Part shown: one piece after another, positions 17,587 through 26,477 of the stretch
How the letters are laid out: each line of letters starts with the position of its first letter
Position numbering within the stretch: position 1 is the stretch's first letter
Source of the DNA: Collimonas arenae
Lineage (GTDB): Bacteria; Pseudomonadota; Gammaproteobacteria; Burkholderiales; Burkholderiaceae_D
Assembly: GCF_001584165.1 (NCBI RefSeq)
Contig: NZ_CP013233.1
Coordinates: 1,054,001 to 1,118,000, forward strand
Direction of reading: 5' to 3'
Length of the DNA: 64,000 nt
Notes under the pieces: model-generated
The model's database searches: none
Told to the model about the DNA's origin: nothing
Seen by the model: the letters and a program-made list of their open reading frames with translations, nothing else
Made by a program: the position numbers and the translations under genes

Positions 17587-17978
17587 GATTTTGCCTTTCA
17601 ATTAGTCGTCTTTGTTGCAGTGCAGTATAGGCAATCTCAGATAACGAAGCCAATTTCGGTTTTAGATATTCGCCATATGATTTATGAATATCAAGCCGGC
17701 AGCGTATATTCTTGGAGGCATGTGCTTGCGCACAGGGCATTGATTGATTGTGTTGTACATGGCGCATGAGCATGAATATGCGTGTGTCAATCGCTAAATT
17801 GCTGCTTTTATGCCAGAAGCGCATAAGCATATAGCTAACATATTGGCAGCTGACAATTTTCGTGCTGTAATGCAGCAAGCCACAGCATGGCTATATGGAG
17901 TCGGGCGCGGCGATGGATAGTGTCGCCACCGTCATTCTTGAAAGATGTAACTTCACTGCGTTCGAAACGGAGAAAACC
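17587..17978. other. intergenic stretch, no gene seen
   Basis: 390 bp between the divergent 60-residue gene and the psiF-like gene. Open frames overlap on both strands without codon character. It probably holds both promoters. Confidence 0.5.
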
Positions 17979-18269
17979 ATGAAAAAACTCTCAGGCTTGG
18001 CCTTGCTTGCTTGCTGCTTTATTTTTAATCCAGCATTTGCGGCAAATGAGCAGCAAAATAAAATGGCATCGTGCAACAAAGACGCCACTGGTAAAACCGG
18101 GGACGACCGCAAGGCTTTCATGAAAGATTGCTTGAGCAGCAAGCCTGCCGCAGCCGCACCCATGACCCAGCAAGAGAAAATGAAGTCGTGCAATGTCGAC
18201 GCTACCGGCAAGAAGGGCGACGATCGCAAGGCGTTTATGAAGCAATGCTTGTCAAAACCAAAGGGCTAA
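17979..18269 (+). CDS. PsiF repeat protein (phosphate-starvation-inducible family)
   Basis: 96 residues. Signal peptide to about residue 22 (FNPAFA then ANEQ). Two PsiF repeats follow: MASCNKDATGKTGDDRKAFM and MKSCNVDATGKKGDDRKAFM, each ending KxCLS, joined by an Ala/Pro linker. E. coli psiF lies in the Pho regulon next to phoA; the molecular function is unknown. Periplasmic. It is followed by a strong terminator. Confidence 0.92.
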   Translation: MKKLSGLALLACCFIFNPAFAANEQQNKMASCNKDATGKTGDDRKAFMKDCLSSKPAAAAPMTQQEKMKSCNVDATGKKGDDRKAFMKQCLSKPKG

Positions 18270-18306
18270 GGCGTTTCGTCACAAGCGACGATTCAGTTGC
18301 AAGTAA

Positions 18307-18334
18307 AAGCCTCGCTCATGCGAGGCTTTTTTTT
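18307..18334 (+). terminator. intrinsic terminator after psiF-like gene
   Basis: AAGCCTCGC pairs with GCGAGGCTT with loop TCAT, then a run of T. Confidence 0.9.
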
Positions 18335-18430
18335 GATTTTCATTTTGTTACCAAAATGCCGTGTAGGCACGGGAATTAATGTTTATCATGCGAAGTCGAA
18401 ACAAAGCTCGTATTTTTTAAGGAAAACCAG

Positions 18431-18850
18431 ATGAAAAAATTAGCGCTCACCCTGACTCTCGGCCTGGCCTGCGTAGCGGCCCAAGCTGCCGACTGGCAAT
18501 CCGTTGGATCCAGCGATGCATCCGAGCTCAAGCTGGACCAAGCATCGATCAAGGAGAACAAGGGTATCCGCGAAGCCTGGTCAATGTGGAATTTCAAGGA
18601 TGCGCGTAAGAACGAAGGCGATCCAAAATTCCCTACCTTCCATTCTTATCAGGACTTCACACTGTACAACTGTAAGGCTAAGACATTGCGTCTGGCTGGC
18701 GAAGTTCTGTACGCTGAACTCGATGGTGCCGGCGCCAAGCTGGATCATAGCGATGCATTGAAGAATTCGCCGTTTACCAAACCGGCAGAAGGCTCCGTGG
18801 CCGAAGTCATGATGAATTTCGTCTGCGCGTTTCCTCTCGCAGGTAAATAA
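18431..18850 (+). CDS. surface-adhesin protein E-like secreted protein
   Basis: 139 residues. Signal peptide MKKLALTLTLGLACVAAQA then ADWQSVG. The mature part has WQSVGSSDASELKLDQASI, a central MWNFKDARKN strand and paired cysteines (LYNCKAKT, NFVCAFP), matching the adhesin-E-like domain common in betaproteobacterial periplasmic proteins. Despite the family name, adhesion is not shown for such homologues. Confidence 0.8.
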   Translation: MKKLALTLTLGLACVAAQAADWQSVGSSDASELKLDQASIKENKGIREAWSMWNFKDARKNEGDPKFPTFHSYQDFTLYNCKAKTLRLAGEVLYAELDGAGAKLDHSDALKNSPFTKPAEGSVAEVMMNFVCAFPLAGK

Positions 18851-19160
18851 TCAAGCTATCAAGTCGCAATATGCGTAGACCGACGTGGCCTGCGTGCCGC
18901 AACGCCGGGGAAGTGGCGAGTCGCCTGAACTCGCCGAAATAGCTTTGACAGGGCAGCCGTTGCACTTGCTATACGCTTGCCCAGATCGTCTGCTCTTCGC
19001 ATGCATGTTCCAGTTACAGCCGTAATTCACGGCGAGAAATGAAGTCGAAATTCCCGCATCGGCTGTATATCCAATCCTTTACCGTAGCGAATCTGCAGCA
19101 TTCGTATTCTGCTGTACCTGTATTCTCCAGAGATGTGCAAACTCGAAGGCAAACTCAATC
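18851..19160. other. intergenic stretch with candidate promoter and a degenerate duplicated segment
   Basis: No gene seen. TTGACA at about 18,955 and TATACG about 19 bp further form a possible promoter for the next small gene. The segment 18,970-19,050 (CTTGCTATACGCTTGCCCAG and later GTTCCAGT) resembles 19,545-19,660 left of the island, which suggests an old duplication. Confidence 0.35.
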
Positions 19161-19448
19161 ATGAAAAAACAATTCATCGCTGTATTCGCACTGTTGGCCG
19201 CAACAATGATTTCAACCGCATCGGCGCAAGAAGGGACACCGCGAGTATCGTTGGATAACGCAAAGCCTCCGGCATCCGAAGAGTGCCGGAGGCTGCAGGA
19301 CCGTATCGATGAACTCAACCGGATGGATGACGAGCGGCTTGCCCGCGGTGGCAAGAACGAGCGCCAACTCAGTCCGGTACAAACCAAGGAATGGATCAGC
19401 AAGGAACGCAAGGATGCACAGACCAAGATGTTTTTTGCCAAATGCTAA
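19161..19448 (+). CDS. small secreted protein, unknown
   Basis: 95 residues. Signal peptide to about residue 22 (TMISTASA then QEGTP). The mature part is highly charged and helical, with CRRLQDRIDELNRMDDERLA and a C-terminal cysteine (FFAKC), so a disulfide between the two Cys is possible. It resembles short uncharacterised periplasmic proteins of Burkholderiales. It is the last gene before the left island boundary. Confidence 0.65.
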   Translation: MKKQFIAVFALLAATMISTASAQEGTPRVSLDNAKPPASEECRRLQDRIDELNRMDDERLARGGKNERQLSPVQTKEWISKERKDAQTKMFFAKC

Positions 19449-19658
19449 TAGCGCCGACTTGGCATAGTTAGTTGCCATGTCCAAGGGCCTTGTTCGGACG
19501 GGTATGCTTGGCCAACGAAATCTGTCCCAGCATTCTTGCAGTCTTTGCTATACTCACGCCCAAGTCGTTGGGTACGTTAGTTCGACCTATCGAGTTTGAT
19601 ATGAAATGGTATGGGCGCTTGATGTGAAGTAAGCACTCTGCGCATTTCTGTTCCAGTC

Positions 19659-19673
19659 CTCGCCATAGTTCAA
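19659..19673 (+). repeat. attL: left direct repeat of the genomic island
   Basis: CTCGCCATAGTTCAA, identical over 15 bases to the 5' end of the tRNA-Arg gene at 62,432. A chance 15-base match within 64 kb is very unlikely. The sequence to the left is chromosomal in style; to the right it becomes AT-rich, and a satellite-like region begins. The flanking 19,449-19,866 has no gene. Confidence 0.75.
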
Positions 19674-19866
19674 GGGGATATTCTCCATGTAATTACTGGC
19701 TCTGCGACCCGCTCGTATCAATTCTGTATCAACCACTTCCCAACAGACCCTAAATCAACAGCACGAGCGCCTCTTAAAAGTATCGTGTGGCAGCAAAGGC
19801 AGATTTATATAATCGCCATATTGCATTTCATGAGCAATCAACCGTTAGGAAGCAGCATAATGGGAG

Positions 19867-20640
19867 TCAATCCGTGATGCCCATTATTTTGCCGTAACCG
19901 CAAGCCTTAAGAATTGCAACGGAATAGCCATGGAAGGTGTAGTCATTTCCAGAAAAAGCATAAAAATCGTTTCGTGGCTCAGGGCGCAAAAGAGTGGCGA
20001 ACAGATTCACGCAAAGATACAAATTTTGTAGCCTGGACTCAGCGAACGTCTTTTTATTGTCTTTTAGCTTAAGGTTACACAAAAGCTTATTGTGTCCAAT
20101 GTTGGACTCTTTATTGCCATCGACAACGTGATTTTTGATGCATTCATTTACTGCTCCAGTTCCAAGCTGCATATCGAACAGTATTCCGTAGATTTCTCCA
20201 GAATCGGCAAACCTTTGTTTTATGTTTGGAGAGTCAACAATCAGTCTCTCACTCCATTTTTCATCTGCTAAATCGAACTCGGCTTGCGCTGTCGCAAGGG
20301 CTTCTGGTGATGCATTCGTTTTCATCAAATCGATGAGCTTATAAGCTTTGGACGAATAATGACTAAACGCGGTGGATAAATCATCAATCGAAGCCCTGAG
20401 ATCATCCATGTTTTTCACAATGGCATCACGTTCCCGAAGCCTTACTTCATGGAGGTACGTAAGCCATCCACCGACAATGCCGGAAAGTGCAAAGCCAATG
20501 ATGATCAGCGCCGCCGGATGCCGCACAAAGTGGTCCACATTATTCCAAAAACCTAGTTGCCCCTTCGGATTTTTTACAATAATGAAGCCCTTCAAGGTTA
20601 ACCGGGGCGCGCTAAACGAAATTAATCTCTTTTTCACCAT
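19867..20640 (-). CDS. membrane-anchored protein, unknown; first gene inside the island
   Basis: 257 residues. One or two hydrophobic segments near residues 42-64 (AALIIIGFALSGIVGGWLTY) are followed by a helical, probably coiled-coil stretch (RDAIVKNMDDLRASIDDLST) and a hydrophilic C-terminal domain with several cysteines (NECIKNH, LLCNLKL, KACGYG). Topology suggests a single anchor with a large soluble domain. Low GC and a position between attL and the iteron/cos module mark it as cargo of a satellite-like element. No recognised family; a defence or exclusion role is only a guess from position. Confidence 0.7.
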   Translation of the reverse strand: MVKKRLISFSAPRLTLKGFIIVKNPKGQLGFWNNVDHFVRHPAALIIIGFALSGIVGGWLTYLHEVRLRERDAIVKNMDDLRASIDDLSTAFSHYSSKAYKLIDLMKTNASPEALATAQAEFDLADEKWSERLIVDSPNIKQRFADSGEIYGILFDMQLGTGAVNECIKNHVVDGNKESNIGHNKLLCNLKLKDNKKTFAESRLQNLYLCVNLFATLLRPEPRNDFYAFSGNDYTFHGYSVAILKACGYGKIMGITD

Positions 20641-20786
20641 ACGATCCTTAAGAAATTGCCTTAGAAGTATTTGTTGATGCTATCACCCATCACATTTGTT
20701 AAGGATCGACTGAACAACTCGTTCGGATTGCATGTAAATACCGAAATAATTTTAGCTTGCTAAAATAAAGTGCCCCTCGGGAAAAC

Positions 20787-21060
20787 GGTAACATTGGTAA
20801 CCTTTTTTGGAAATCGACTGCAAAGCCTTGTAGCATAAGACTTTGCGGATTTCGACAAAAGGTAACTTCGGGGTAACCTTGGGGTAACATGGTTACCCTA
20901 GTAGAAGGTAATATAGCTAAAAATAATAGTTATATATATCAAAGGCTTAGAGGGAAGTTACCTTTGAGGTTACTAAAGATTACCTTTCAAAGGTAACCAC
21001 ATGAACCTATATAAATCAGGTACTTACAAAGGGAAAATAGTGCAGGTTACCAATGTTACC
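20787..21060. repeat. field of about 12 GGTAACC-type iterons
   Basis: GGTAAC(C) or GTTACC occurs at about 20787, 20796, 20861, 20872, 20883, 20891, 20957, 20968, 20992, 21045 and 21055, plus weaker GGTAAT/ATTACC at 20907 and 20979. They occur on both strands in an AT-rich background. This density is typical of a replication origin or a regulator-binding control region. P4 satellites use clustered iterons (ori, crr) bound by the alpha primase-helicase; that parallel is inference. No coding frame across the region. Confidence 0.65.
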
Positions 21061-21130
21061 TTTTCCCCGAGGTCAAACCTAAAATCAGCTTTTCATTGCT
21101 TACACCAGAGCTCAGTTTTACCCCTCCAGG

Positions 21131-21270
21131 TGCGTCATTTCGCGTCATTTTTTTTCGACATATTCTGGCCCTCAGACGGCAGGTTTCCCCTATGTGCGTC
21201 ATTCCTGAAAATTTGAGTCGAAAGCGACCTATTTAGCGGGCAGGCGTGGTGGGGGGATGACTGCGCGCGC
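21131..21270 (+). other. cos-like module 1 (P2/P4 type)
   Basis: TGCGTCATTTCGCGTCATT at 21131, then 112 bp later GGCGTGGTGGGGGGATGAC (21243-21261) followed by TGCGCGCGC. From memory the P2/P4 cohesive end is GGCGAGGCGGGGAAAGCAC followed by TGCGCGC; the match here is about 20 of 26 positions. The same layout recurs at 56,548-56,690. The identification depends on my recollection of the P2 sequence and on the second copy. Confidence 0.55.
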
Positions 21271-21514
21271 CAGGATAATTTTCGATGGATCGATAATCGA
21301 CACAACAATTTGCGATCAGGTCGTGGCTGCCTACTATCAAACCGACAACCGATTGCATCATGTATTGGCCGACGCTCGCGCCCATCGACGCGGCTGGCTT
21401 GCTTGGACGGATACCCAGAACAAAGGCTGACGTTTTTATGAATACCGCGTGAATAATGTACGGGAAACTGTTCAAATATTTAGTATCCAACCACATTAAA
21501 GTTGGAGGCAGACC

Positions 21515-22045
21515 ATGTCTAAAACAGCCATCGTTTCATTTGCGATCTTTGCTTTTTCTGGAAGTATTCATGCTCAAACCATGGATCACTCCAAGATGGA
21601 TCATGCTACCCACACGGCAGCGATGGCTGACGCGCAGCGTCAAGCTGAGGTGGCCCGGCGTGGCAAAGACGTTATGCCTTTTAGTTTGCCAGCTACGACG
21701 CATGTTTTTACTAAAAATGCCGAAGGTGGTGTGCAAAGAGTGATTGCCAAGAATTCGGCAGATGCCGGCCAAGTCAGTTTGGTGCGGCAACATTTGAAAG
21801 AGATCCGTAGGCAGTTTCTGAAAGGAGATTTCTCAGGGCCATCCCATATTCACGGTCAGGATATGCCTGGTCTGGGTGATCTCAAGGCTGCACAGCCTGG
21901 ACAGATTGTTATTACGTATAAAAATGTGACAGGCGGTGCGGAGCTGACTTACCAAACCTCGGATGCTATATTAGTTGCTGCCTTGCACAAGTGGTTTGAC
22001 GCACAGCTTTCTGACCATGGTAAGGATGCAATGAGCGGTCATTAA
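21515..22045 (+). CDS. histidine/methionine-rich periplasmic protein, possibly metal-binding
   Basis: 176 residues. Signal peptide to about residue 20 (GSIHA then QTMDH). A metal-binding-like start MDHSKMDHATHTAAM and a C-terminal DHGKDAMSGH frame a conserved-looking core (FTKNAEGGVQRVIAKNSADA; HLKEIRRQFLKGDFSGPSHI). Homologues occur in copper and heavy-metal islands, sometimes misnamed aspartate carbamoyltransferase. GGAGG lies upstream of the ATG. Likely periplasmic metal handling; inference. Confidence 0.7.
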   Translation: MSKTAIVSFAIFAFSGSIHAQTMDHSKMDHATHTAAMADAQRQAEVARRGKDVMPFSLPATTHVFTKNAEGGVQRVIAKNSADAGQVSLVRQHLKEIRRQFLKGDFSGPSHIHGQDMPGLGDLKAAQPGQIVITYKNVTGGAELTYQTSDAILVAALHKWFDAQLSDHGKDAMSGH

Positions 22046-22217
22046 ATAAGGGCCGCAATATAGTCCCATCACCACGCGGCTCACGATTTCATTGCTTGGA
22101 TTTTTCGTTGTATATTGAATTTATCTTACATCATGAACCGTGATGAATAAACACATCAATCCTGCCGGCAGGTCTCATTGCTTTTTTGTGTGTGAGTGCA
22201 GAGTGCGACTCCGATAA

Positions 22218-22258
22218 CTCACCGCCAGCCCAAGCTTATGATTTTTTTTGGCGGTGAG
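22218..22258. terminator. long inverted repeat between convergent genes
   Basis: CTCACCGCCA pairs perfectly with TGGCGGTGAG over a 21-base loop that contains a run of eight T. It sits between two converging genes and could stop transcription from both sides. Confidence 0.4.
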
Positions 22259-22300
22259 CACGTGGATACGCGGGTATCGATTTTCTCCCTGATGCGAACG

Positions 22301-22648
22301 CTACTCTGAGAACTCTTCAAATGCTTTCAACGCATGGGTGGCATACATCATGGAGGGACCTCCTCCCATATATACGGCCGTTCCCAACACTTCTTCTATC
22401 TCTGCTCGTGTTGCCCCTAATTTGACCAGAGTCTGCATGTGAAAGCCGATGCAGTCATCGCAACGGCAGGCTACTGCAATGCCTAACGCCACCAATTCCC
22501 GCGTCTTCTTGCTCAGGGCTCCCTCTTGAGTGCCAGCTGCAGCTAGCTGGCTAAATGCCGCCATCAAGTCTGGCTGTGATTGCCGCAAGCCGCGCATCTT
22601 GGCTGCGACCTCTTTGGTCAGCTCTTTGTAGACTGGAATACCGCTCAT
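22301..22648 (-). CDS. AhpD-like carboxymuconolactone decarboxylase family protein
   Basis: 115 residues from the ATG at 22648, which has AAGGAG at proper distance; a longer frame upstream lacks this. The core ALSKKTRELVALGIAVACRC, then CDDCIGFHMQTLVKLGATRAE, gives the AhpD-type CxxC (C-D-D-C) with the following His, so a peroxidase/disulfide-type activity is plausible. It ends the leftward bigR operon. A redox role with reactive sulfur species is inferred from context. Confidence 0.88.
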   Translation of the reverse strand: MSGIPVYKELTKEVAAKMRGLRQSQPDLMAAFSQLAAAGTQEGALSKKTRELVALGIAVACRCDDCIGFHMQTLVKLGATRAEIEEVLGTAVYMGGGPSMMYATHALKAFEEFSE

Positions 22649-22763
22649 GCCAGCTCCTTTGGTTGGTAAGTCAAAAATAGACGCCTGTTTGGATTGCACC
22701 CCTCGAGCTGGAGTCAGGTGTTTCATTTTCCTCTTTGAGGAAGTGTATTCCGTTTTTACCTGT

Positions 22764-23582
22764 CTATGCAGCAAGCACGACTTTCGCAGCCATGCCGACA
22801 GCAATGAGGGCGGCGACCAGGGCAAAGCCCTGTTGCAGCCTTGGTCCACTTAATCGGCTGGCGACAAGTCGTCCGCCCAGCATACCCATTACAGCGCCTG
22901 CGGCGAATGGCATGCCCACTTGCCAGTTCATGCGTCCCGCAATGGCGGTCGACATGACGCCGGAAGCCGACACCAGCGTAATCACCGCCAAGGATGTCGC
23001 CATGATGGCGTGGACAGGTGCGTTGGTTGCCCGTCTGAGTGCCGGCACAATGACAAAGCCGCCGCCAACGCCCAGCAGGCCCGAGAGAAAGCCGGCGCCG
23101 ATACCTGAAAGTGCAAGCGCTCGAGTGCAGGAAGCGGTCCAGACAAAGCGCCCAGTGCCCGCGTCCAGCTGACATGGCGGCAATTGCTGGATTGGTTCAG
23201 CCTGGAGAGGTTTCGACGGGGTCGTTTGCTTGAACATTCGTAGCGCCACAAACGCCAGTACAGCAGAGAATAGCAAGGTCAGAAGACCATTTGGCATGCG
23301 ATGAGCGAGCCATAGGCCTACGGGCGAGAACAACGTACCGGTCACGGCCATCAATGCGGCGGCCCGGTAACGCACGATACCCGCGCGTAATCCGATGACG
23401 GCACCGACAGCAGCGGACAGGCCAACTGCGAGCAGGGCAACAGGCGCAGCCTCTGCCACACTCAGATGCAAAATGAAGAGCAGCAAGGGGACGGCGAGGA
23501 TGGCGCCACCGGCGCCGGTCAGCGCCAGGATCAGGCCGACCACGGCTCCAAGGGCTGCGCTACCAGAAGTTAAGCTTTCCAT
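22764..23582 (-). CDS. TauE/SafE family sulfite/organosulfur exporter
   Basis: 272 residues, about eight hydrophobic segments, with the two internally repeated family motifs GAVVGLILALTGAGGAILAV and GAGFLSGLLGVGGGFVIVP. It is an inner membrane permease expected to export sulfite, thiosulfate or a related anion. It lies in the BigR-type cluster, where such a transporter usually removes the sulfite made by the persulfide dioxygenase. Confidence 0.93.
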   Translation of the reverse strand: MESLTSGSAALGAVVGLILALTGAGGAILAVPLLLFILHLSVAEAAPVALLAVGLSAAVGAVIGLRAGIVRYRAAALMAVTGTLFSPVGLWLAHRMPNGLLTLLFSAVLAFVALRMFKQTTPSKPLQAEPIQQLPPCQLDAGTGRFVWTASCTRALALSGIGAGFLSGLLGVGGGFVIVPALRRATNAPVHAIMATSLAVITLVSASGVMSTAIAGRMNWQVGMPFAAGAVMGMLGGRLVASRLSGPRLQQGFALVAALIAVGMAAKVVLAA

Positions 23583-23666
23583 TTATTCACCATATACATG
23601 GACTCGCCAGTGACAAGTTTTCCAATGTGCCTTGCTCGGCGAGTTAAACCTGCTGCAGACTCGATT

Positions 23667-24074
23667 TCACCCGCTCAAGCAACTCGAATACAACCATGCG
23701 GCCACCATGGCGGCCACAAAGCCCCACGCCTTCGGATAACCCGCGCCCAAGGCAACTAGCGCAGGACCCGGACAGAAGCCTGCAAGGCCCCAGCCGATGC
23801 CGAATACGGCGCTTCCCAAAACCAGTCTCAGCGTTACCTTCGCATTGGCTGGTAGCTGCACGGGCAATCCCAGGAACGAGCGCTTGCGGCGTTTGGCAAT
23901 GAAGAACGCGAGCGAACCGACGGCTATCGCACCGAGCATCACGAAGGCCAGCGACGGGTCCCAGCGTCCCGCTAGGTCTAGGAAGCCCAGGACTTTTGCC
24001 GGGTTGGCCATACCGGAAATCATCAGGCCGATGCCGAAGAGCAGGCCAGCCAGTAATGCAGTGACTGCGGTCAT
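23667..24074 (-). CDS. YeeE/YedE (DUF6691) membrane protein, second half-transporter
   Basis: 136 residues from the ATG at 24074 (GGAGGC upstream). Four hydrophobic segments, with [20 protein letters not shown] and [11 protein letters not shown], the latter carrying the conserved Cys of thiosulfate-transport YeeE proteins. It pairs with the preceding gene; together they form the two halves of a full-length YeeE. Proposed to move thiosulfate or related sulfur species. Confidence 0.9.
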   Translation of the reverse strand: MTAVTALLAGLLFGIGLMISGMANPAKVLGFLDLAGRWDPSLAFVMLGAIAVGSLAFFIAKRRKRSFLGLPVQLPANAKVTLRLVLGSAVFGIGWGLAGFCPGPALVALGAGYPKAWGFVAAMVAAWLYSSCLSG

Positions 24075-24075
24075 T

Positions 24076-24510
24076 TCAGCCTCCAATCAGATGTCGTTGC
24101 ACGAAGACGGTCGCGAAGCCTGTCGCCATGAAGGTCGCCGTCGCGATCAGCGACCGAGTGGCGCCACGAGAGATGCCGCAGACGCCATGGCCGCTCGTAC
24201 AGCCGCCGGCATAGCGGGTGCCGAGACCAACCACAAAGCCGGCGATGAGGATTTCACCCCAGCCGGCCTGAATGTCGGGAGTCGCCGGATTGCCGAACGC
24301 ACTCGCGAGGATTGGAGCGCCGACCAGGCCCGTCAGGAAAGTTATACGCCATGCCATGTCATTGCGCGGCAAACTTAGCAATCCTCCGAGGATGCCGCTA
24401 ATTCCGGCGATACGGCCATTGAAGAGAACGAGGACGGCTGCCGCCGCGCCAATAATCAATCCCCCAGCCAGCGATAAGCCGGGCGTGAAGTTTTCTAGAT
24501 CCATCAACAT
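24076..24510 (-). CDS. YeeE/YedE membrane protein, first half-transporter
   Basis: 144 residues from the ATG at 24510, preceded by CAGGAG. Four hydrophobic segments and the family motif [20 protein letters not shown] with two cysteines. It is separated from the second half by one base and overlaps the end of the repressor gene, so the three are tightly coupled. Confidence 0.92.
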   Translation of the reverse strand: MLMDLENFTPGLSLAGGLIIGAAAAVLVLFNGRIAGISGILGGLLSLPRNDMAWRITFLTGLVGAPILASAFGNPATPDIQAGWGEILIAGFVVGLGTRYAGGCTSGHGVCGISRGATRSLIATATFMATGFATVFVQRHLIGG

Positions 24511-24842
24511 GTTGTCTCCTGTTTGACATTGGCGCAAAACTGCTCGTATAGAACCCCCATCACGGCAAGCGCCTCCTCGCTTGCAATGGAATAGAAGATG
24601 CTCCTGCCGTCCCGCCGCGTTGCGACCAGGCCGTTTTCACGCAGCACGCCGAGTTGCTGGGAAAGAGTCGGCTGCCGTATGCCGAGTCGCTCATCCAGTT
24701 CATTCACGCATAGCTCGCCCTGAGATAACTGGCACATCAGCAGCAACCGGTCTGGATTTGCCAGCACCTTGAGCAGCGCGCAGGCTCGCGCCGCAGCGGC
24801 CTGCATGGTCCCAGGGTCAATGGGAGAAGGAATATTGTTCAT
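24504..24842 (-). CDS. bigR: ArsR-family persulfide-sensing repressor, BigR/SqrR-like
   Basis: 112 residues. Winged helix with LLKVLANPDRLLLMCQLSQG and the recognition region IRQPTLSQQLGVLRENGLV. Two cysteines in positions typical of BigR/SqrR are visible (GELCVNEL and EQFCANVK), which form a di- or tetrasulfide link when persulfides rise; the gene order fits this. It should repress both its own operon and the divergent dioxygenase through the palindrome in the shared gap. Confidence 0.85.
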   Translation of the reverse strand: MNNIPSPIDPGTMQAAAARACALLKVLANPDRLLLMCQLSQGELCVNELDERLGIRQPTLSQQLGVLRENGLVATRRDGRSIFYSIASEEALAVMGVLYEQFCANVKQETTC

Positions 24843-24869
24843 ATAGCTAGGGAATAATTAATTTGAATA

Positions 24870-24891
24870 TATTATATACTTTGATATAATA
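24870..24891. promoter_or_regulatory. BigR-type operator in the divergent promoter region
   Basis: TATTATAT, six bases, ATATAATA: an 8-bp perfect inverted repeat in the 86-bp gap between bigR and the dioxygenase gene. AT-rich dyads of this sort are the known BigR binding sites. Confidence 0.6.
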
Positions 24892-24928
24892 ATTGCGAGT
24901 AGTTTTTTTACCTTCACGGAGTCCTCTG

Positions 24929-25788
24929 ATGCCAACCACCATACAATCGTTCTTCGATCCCGCGACTTGGACCGTGACCTACGTGGTTTACCAGGAAGGG
25001 CAGACGGAGTGCGCCATCATTGACTCTGTGCTGGACTACGATCCTAAAGCGGGACGGACCTCGACGGCGAGTGCCGACAAGGTCATCGCATTTGTACGTG
25101 AGCACAAATTGCGGGTGGAGTGGATACTGGAGACGCATGCCCACGCTGACCACTTGTCGGCTGCGCCTTATCTCCGAACCCATCTGGGTGGCAGGATTGC
25201 CATCGGGCAGAATATCCGCAGCGTGCAGGGCGTCTTCAAGAAGCTGTTTAACCTGGAGCCGGAATTCCGGCCCTACGGCTCACAGTTCGACCATTTGTTT
25301 GAAGAAAACGAAGAATTTGCCATTGGCGGCCTGAGCGCCAGAGCACTCCATGTGCCTGGCCATACGCCTGCCGATATGGCCTACCAGATTGGGGATACGG
25401 TCTTTGTCGGCGATACGCTCTTCATGCCCGACGTCGGCTCGGCCCGTTGCGACTTTCCGGCGGCGATGCGCACGCGTTGTATCGCTCCATTCGCAAACTG
25501 TTGGACCTGCCTGCCGCGACCAGGCTTTTTATGTGCCACGATTATCCACCTGCGGGCCGCGAGCCCGGGTGGGAAACCACCGTATATGCTCAGCGGAAAT
25601 ACAACATCCACGTGCACGACGGCGTAAGCGAAGAACAGTTTGTCGCCATGCGCCAGGCGCGCGATGCGACGCTGGAAATGCCGAACCTGATTTTGCCGTC
25701 GGTACAAGTCAATATCCGGGCCGGAGAATTGCCGCCCGCCGATTCGAACGGCGTTCGCTATCTCAAAATCCCGCTCAACGCTATTTGA
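24929..25788 (+). CDS. blh: ETHE1/Blh-like persulfide dioxygenase (MBL fold); one apparent frameshift
   Basis: About 286 residues when one G is restored near 25459 (CCGGGCGGCGAT). ATG at 24929 with GGAG upstream. Metal ligands: ETHAHADHLSAA (H-x-H-x-D-H), the later His in HVPGHTPADM, the Asp in VGDTLFMPDVGSARCDF, and the last His in MCHDY, which follows the correction. The iron enzyme oxidises glutathione persulfide to sulfite. In this context it detoxifies sulfide, with TauE exporting the product. The break matches the homopolymer-loss pattern, so I treat the gene as intact. Confidence 0.88.
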
Positions 25789-25939
25789 ATGTAATCGACC
25801 AGATTAAATTTGCTATTCTTGCCTCCAACTACCGATATGCCAATCGTTAGCTTTTCGCCCACGGCTTTCCAGCTGGCCTCATACGCATCACTGAACCATG
25901 CGCTGCAACAGCCGACTCCTCACGCAATGTGTTGCGCGC

Positions 25940-26332
25940 CTATGTTGCGGCCATCACTCGCGCCAGTCGCTCCCGCACCTCACTTGCGAGCTCGGCGACT
26001 TCCGGCCTATCGACCAATTGGAGCACTGCATCGGTGTTCATGAACTCGACCTGTATGTGGCCGGCCTCATCTTGACGCACCACCACGTTACAAGGAAGCA
26101 GCAATCCAATTGATGGCTCCATCGCGATGGCGCGGTCAGCCAATGCAGGATTGCATGCACCAAGGATGCGGTAGGGGGGAATGTCTTTGTTGAGTTTCTT
26201 CTTTAACGCTGCGGCAACGTCAATGTCACTCAAAATACCAAAGCCCTCCAGTTGCAGCGCTTGCGTAACACGGTCGATTGCATCTGAGAAAGGAACATTG
26301 ACGGTTTTCCCGAAGCCGTATTTGATGGTCAT
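25940..26332 (-). CDS. DUF302 domain protein
   Basis: 130 residues from the ATG at 26332 (GGAG upstream). DUF302 pattern: GKTVNVPFSDAIDRVTQALQ, then GFGILSDIDVAAALKKKLN, and PYRILGACNPALADRAI with its Cys; the C-terminal part contains LPCNVVVRQ. DUF302 proteins often accompany sulfur- and metal-stress clusters in proteobacteria; their biochemical role is unclear. No signal peptide is apparent. Confidence 0.9.
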   Translation of the reverse strand: MTIKYGFGKTVNVPFSDAIDRVTQALQLEGFGILSDIDVAAALKKKLNKDIPPYRILGACNPALADRAIAMEPSIGLLLPCNVVVRQDEAGHIQVEFMNTDAVLQLVDRPEVAELASEVRERLARVMAAT

Positions 26333-26477
26333 GGCAGGTTCTCCATAGTGAAGTGTGTTGAGCAATGAAATTCAGGACGTCGCTTACAAGGTTGTGATTT
26401 GCTGTCTCTCGCATCATTTTTAGCGTAATCACTATGCGCAATTTATACAATTCTCGCGCTGAAAATTATGCGTTGAA

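Noticed and set aside
20787..21060. Iteron field considered as CRISPR or as terminators
   Set aside because: Units are 6-7 bp, in both orientations and with irregular spacing. No stem-plus-T-run is formed consistently.
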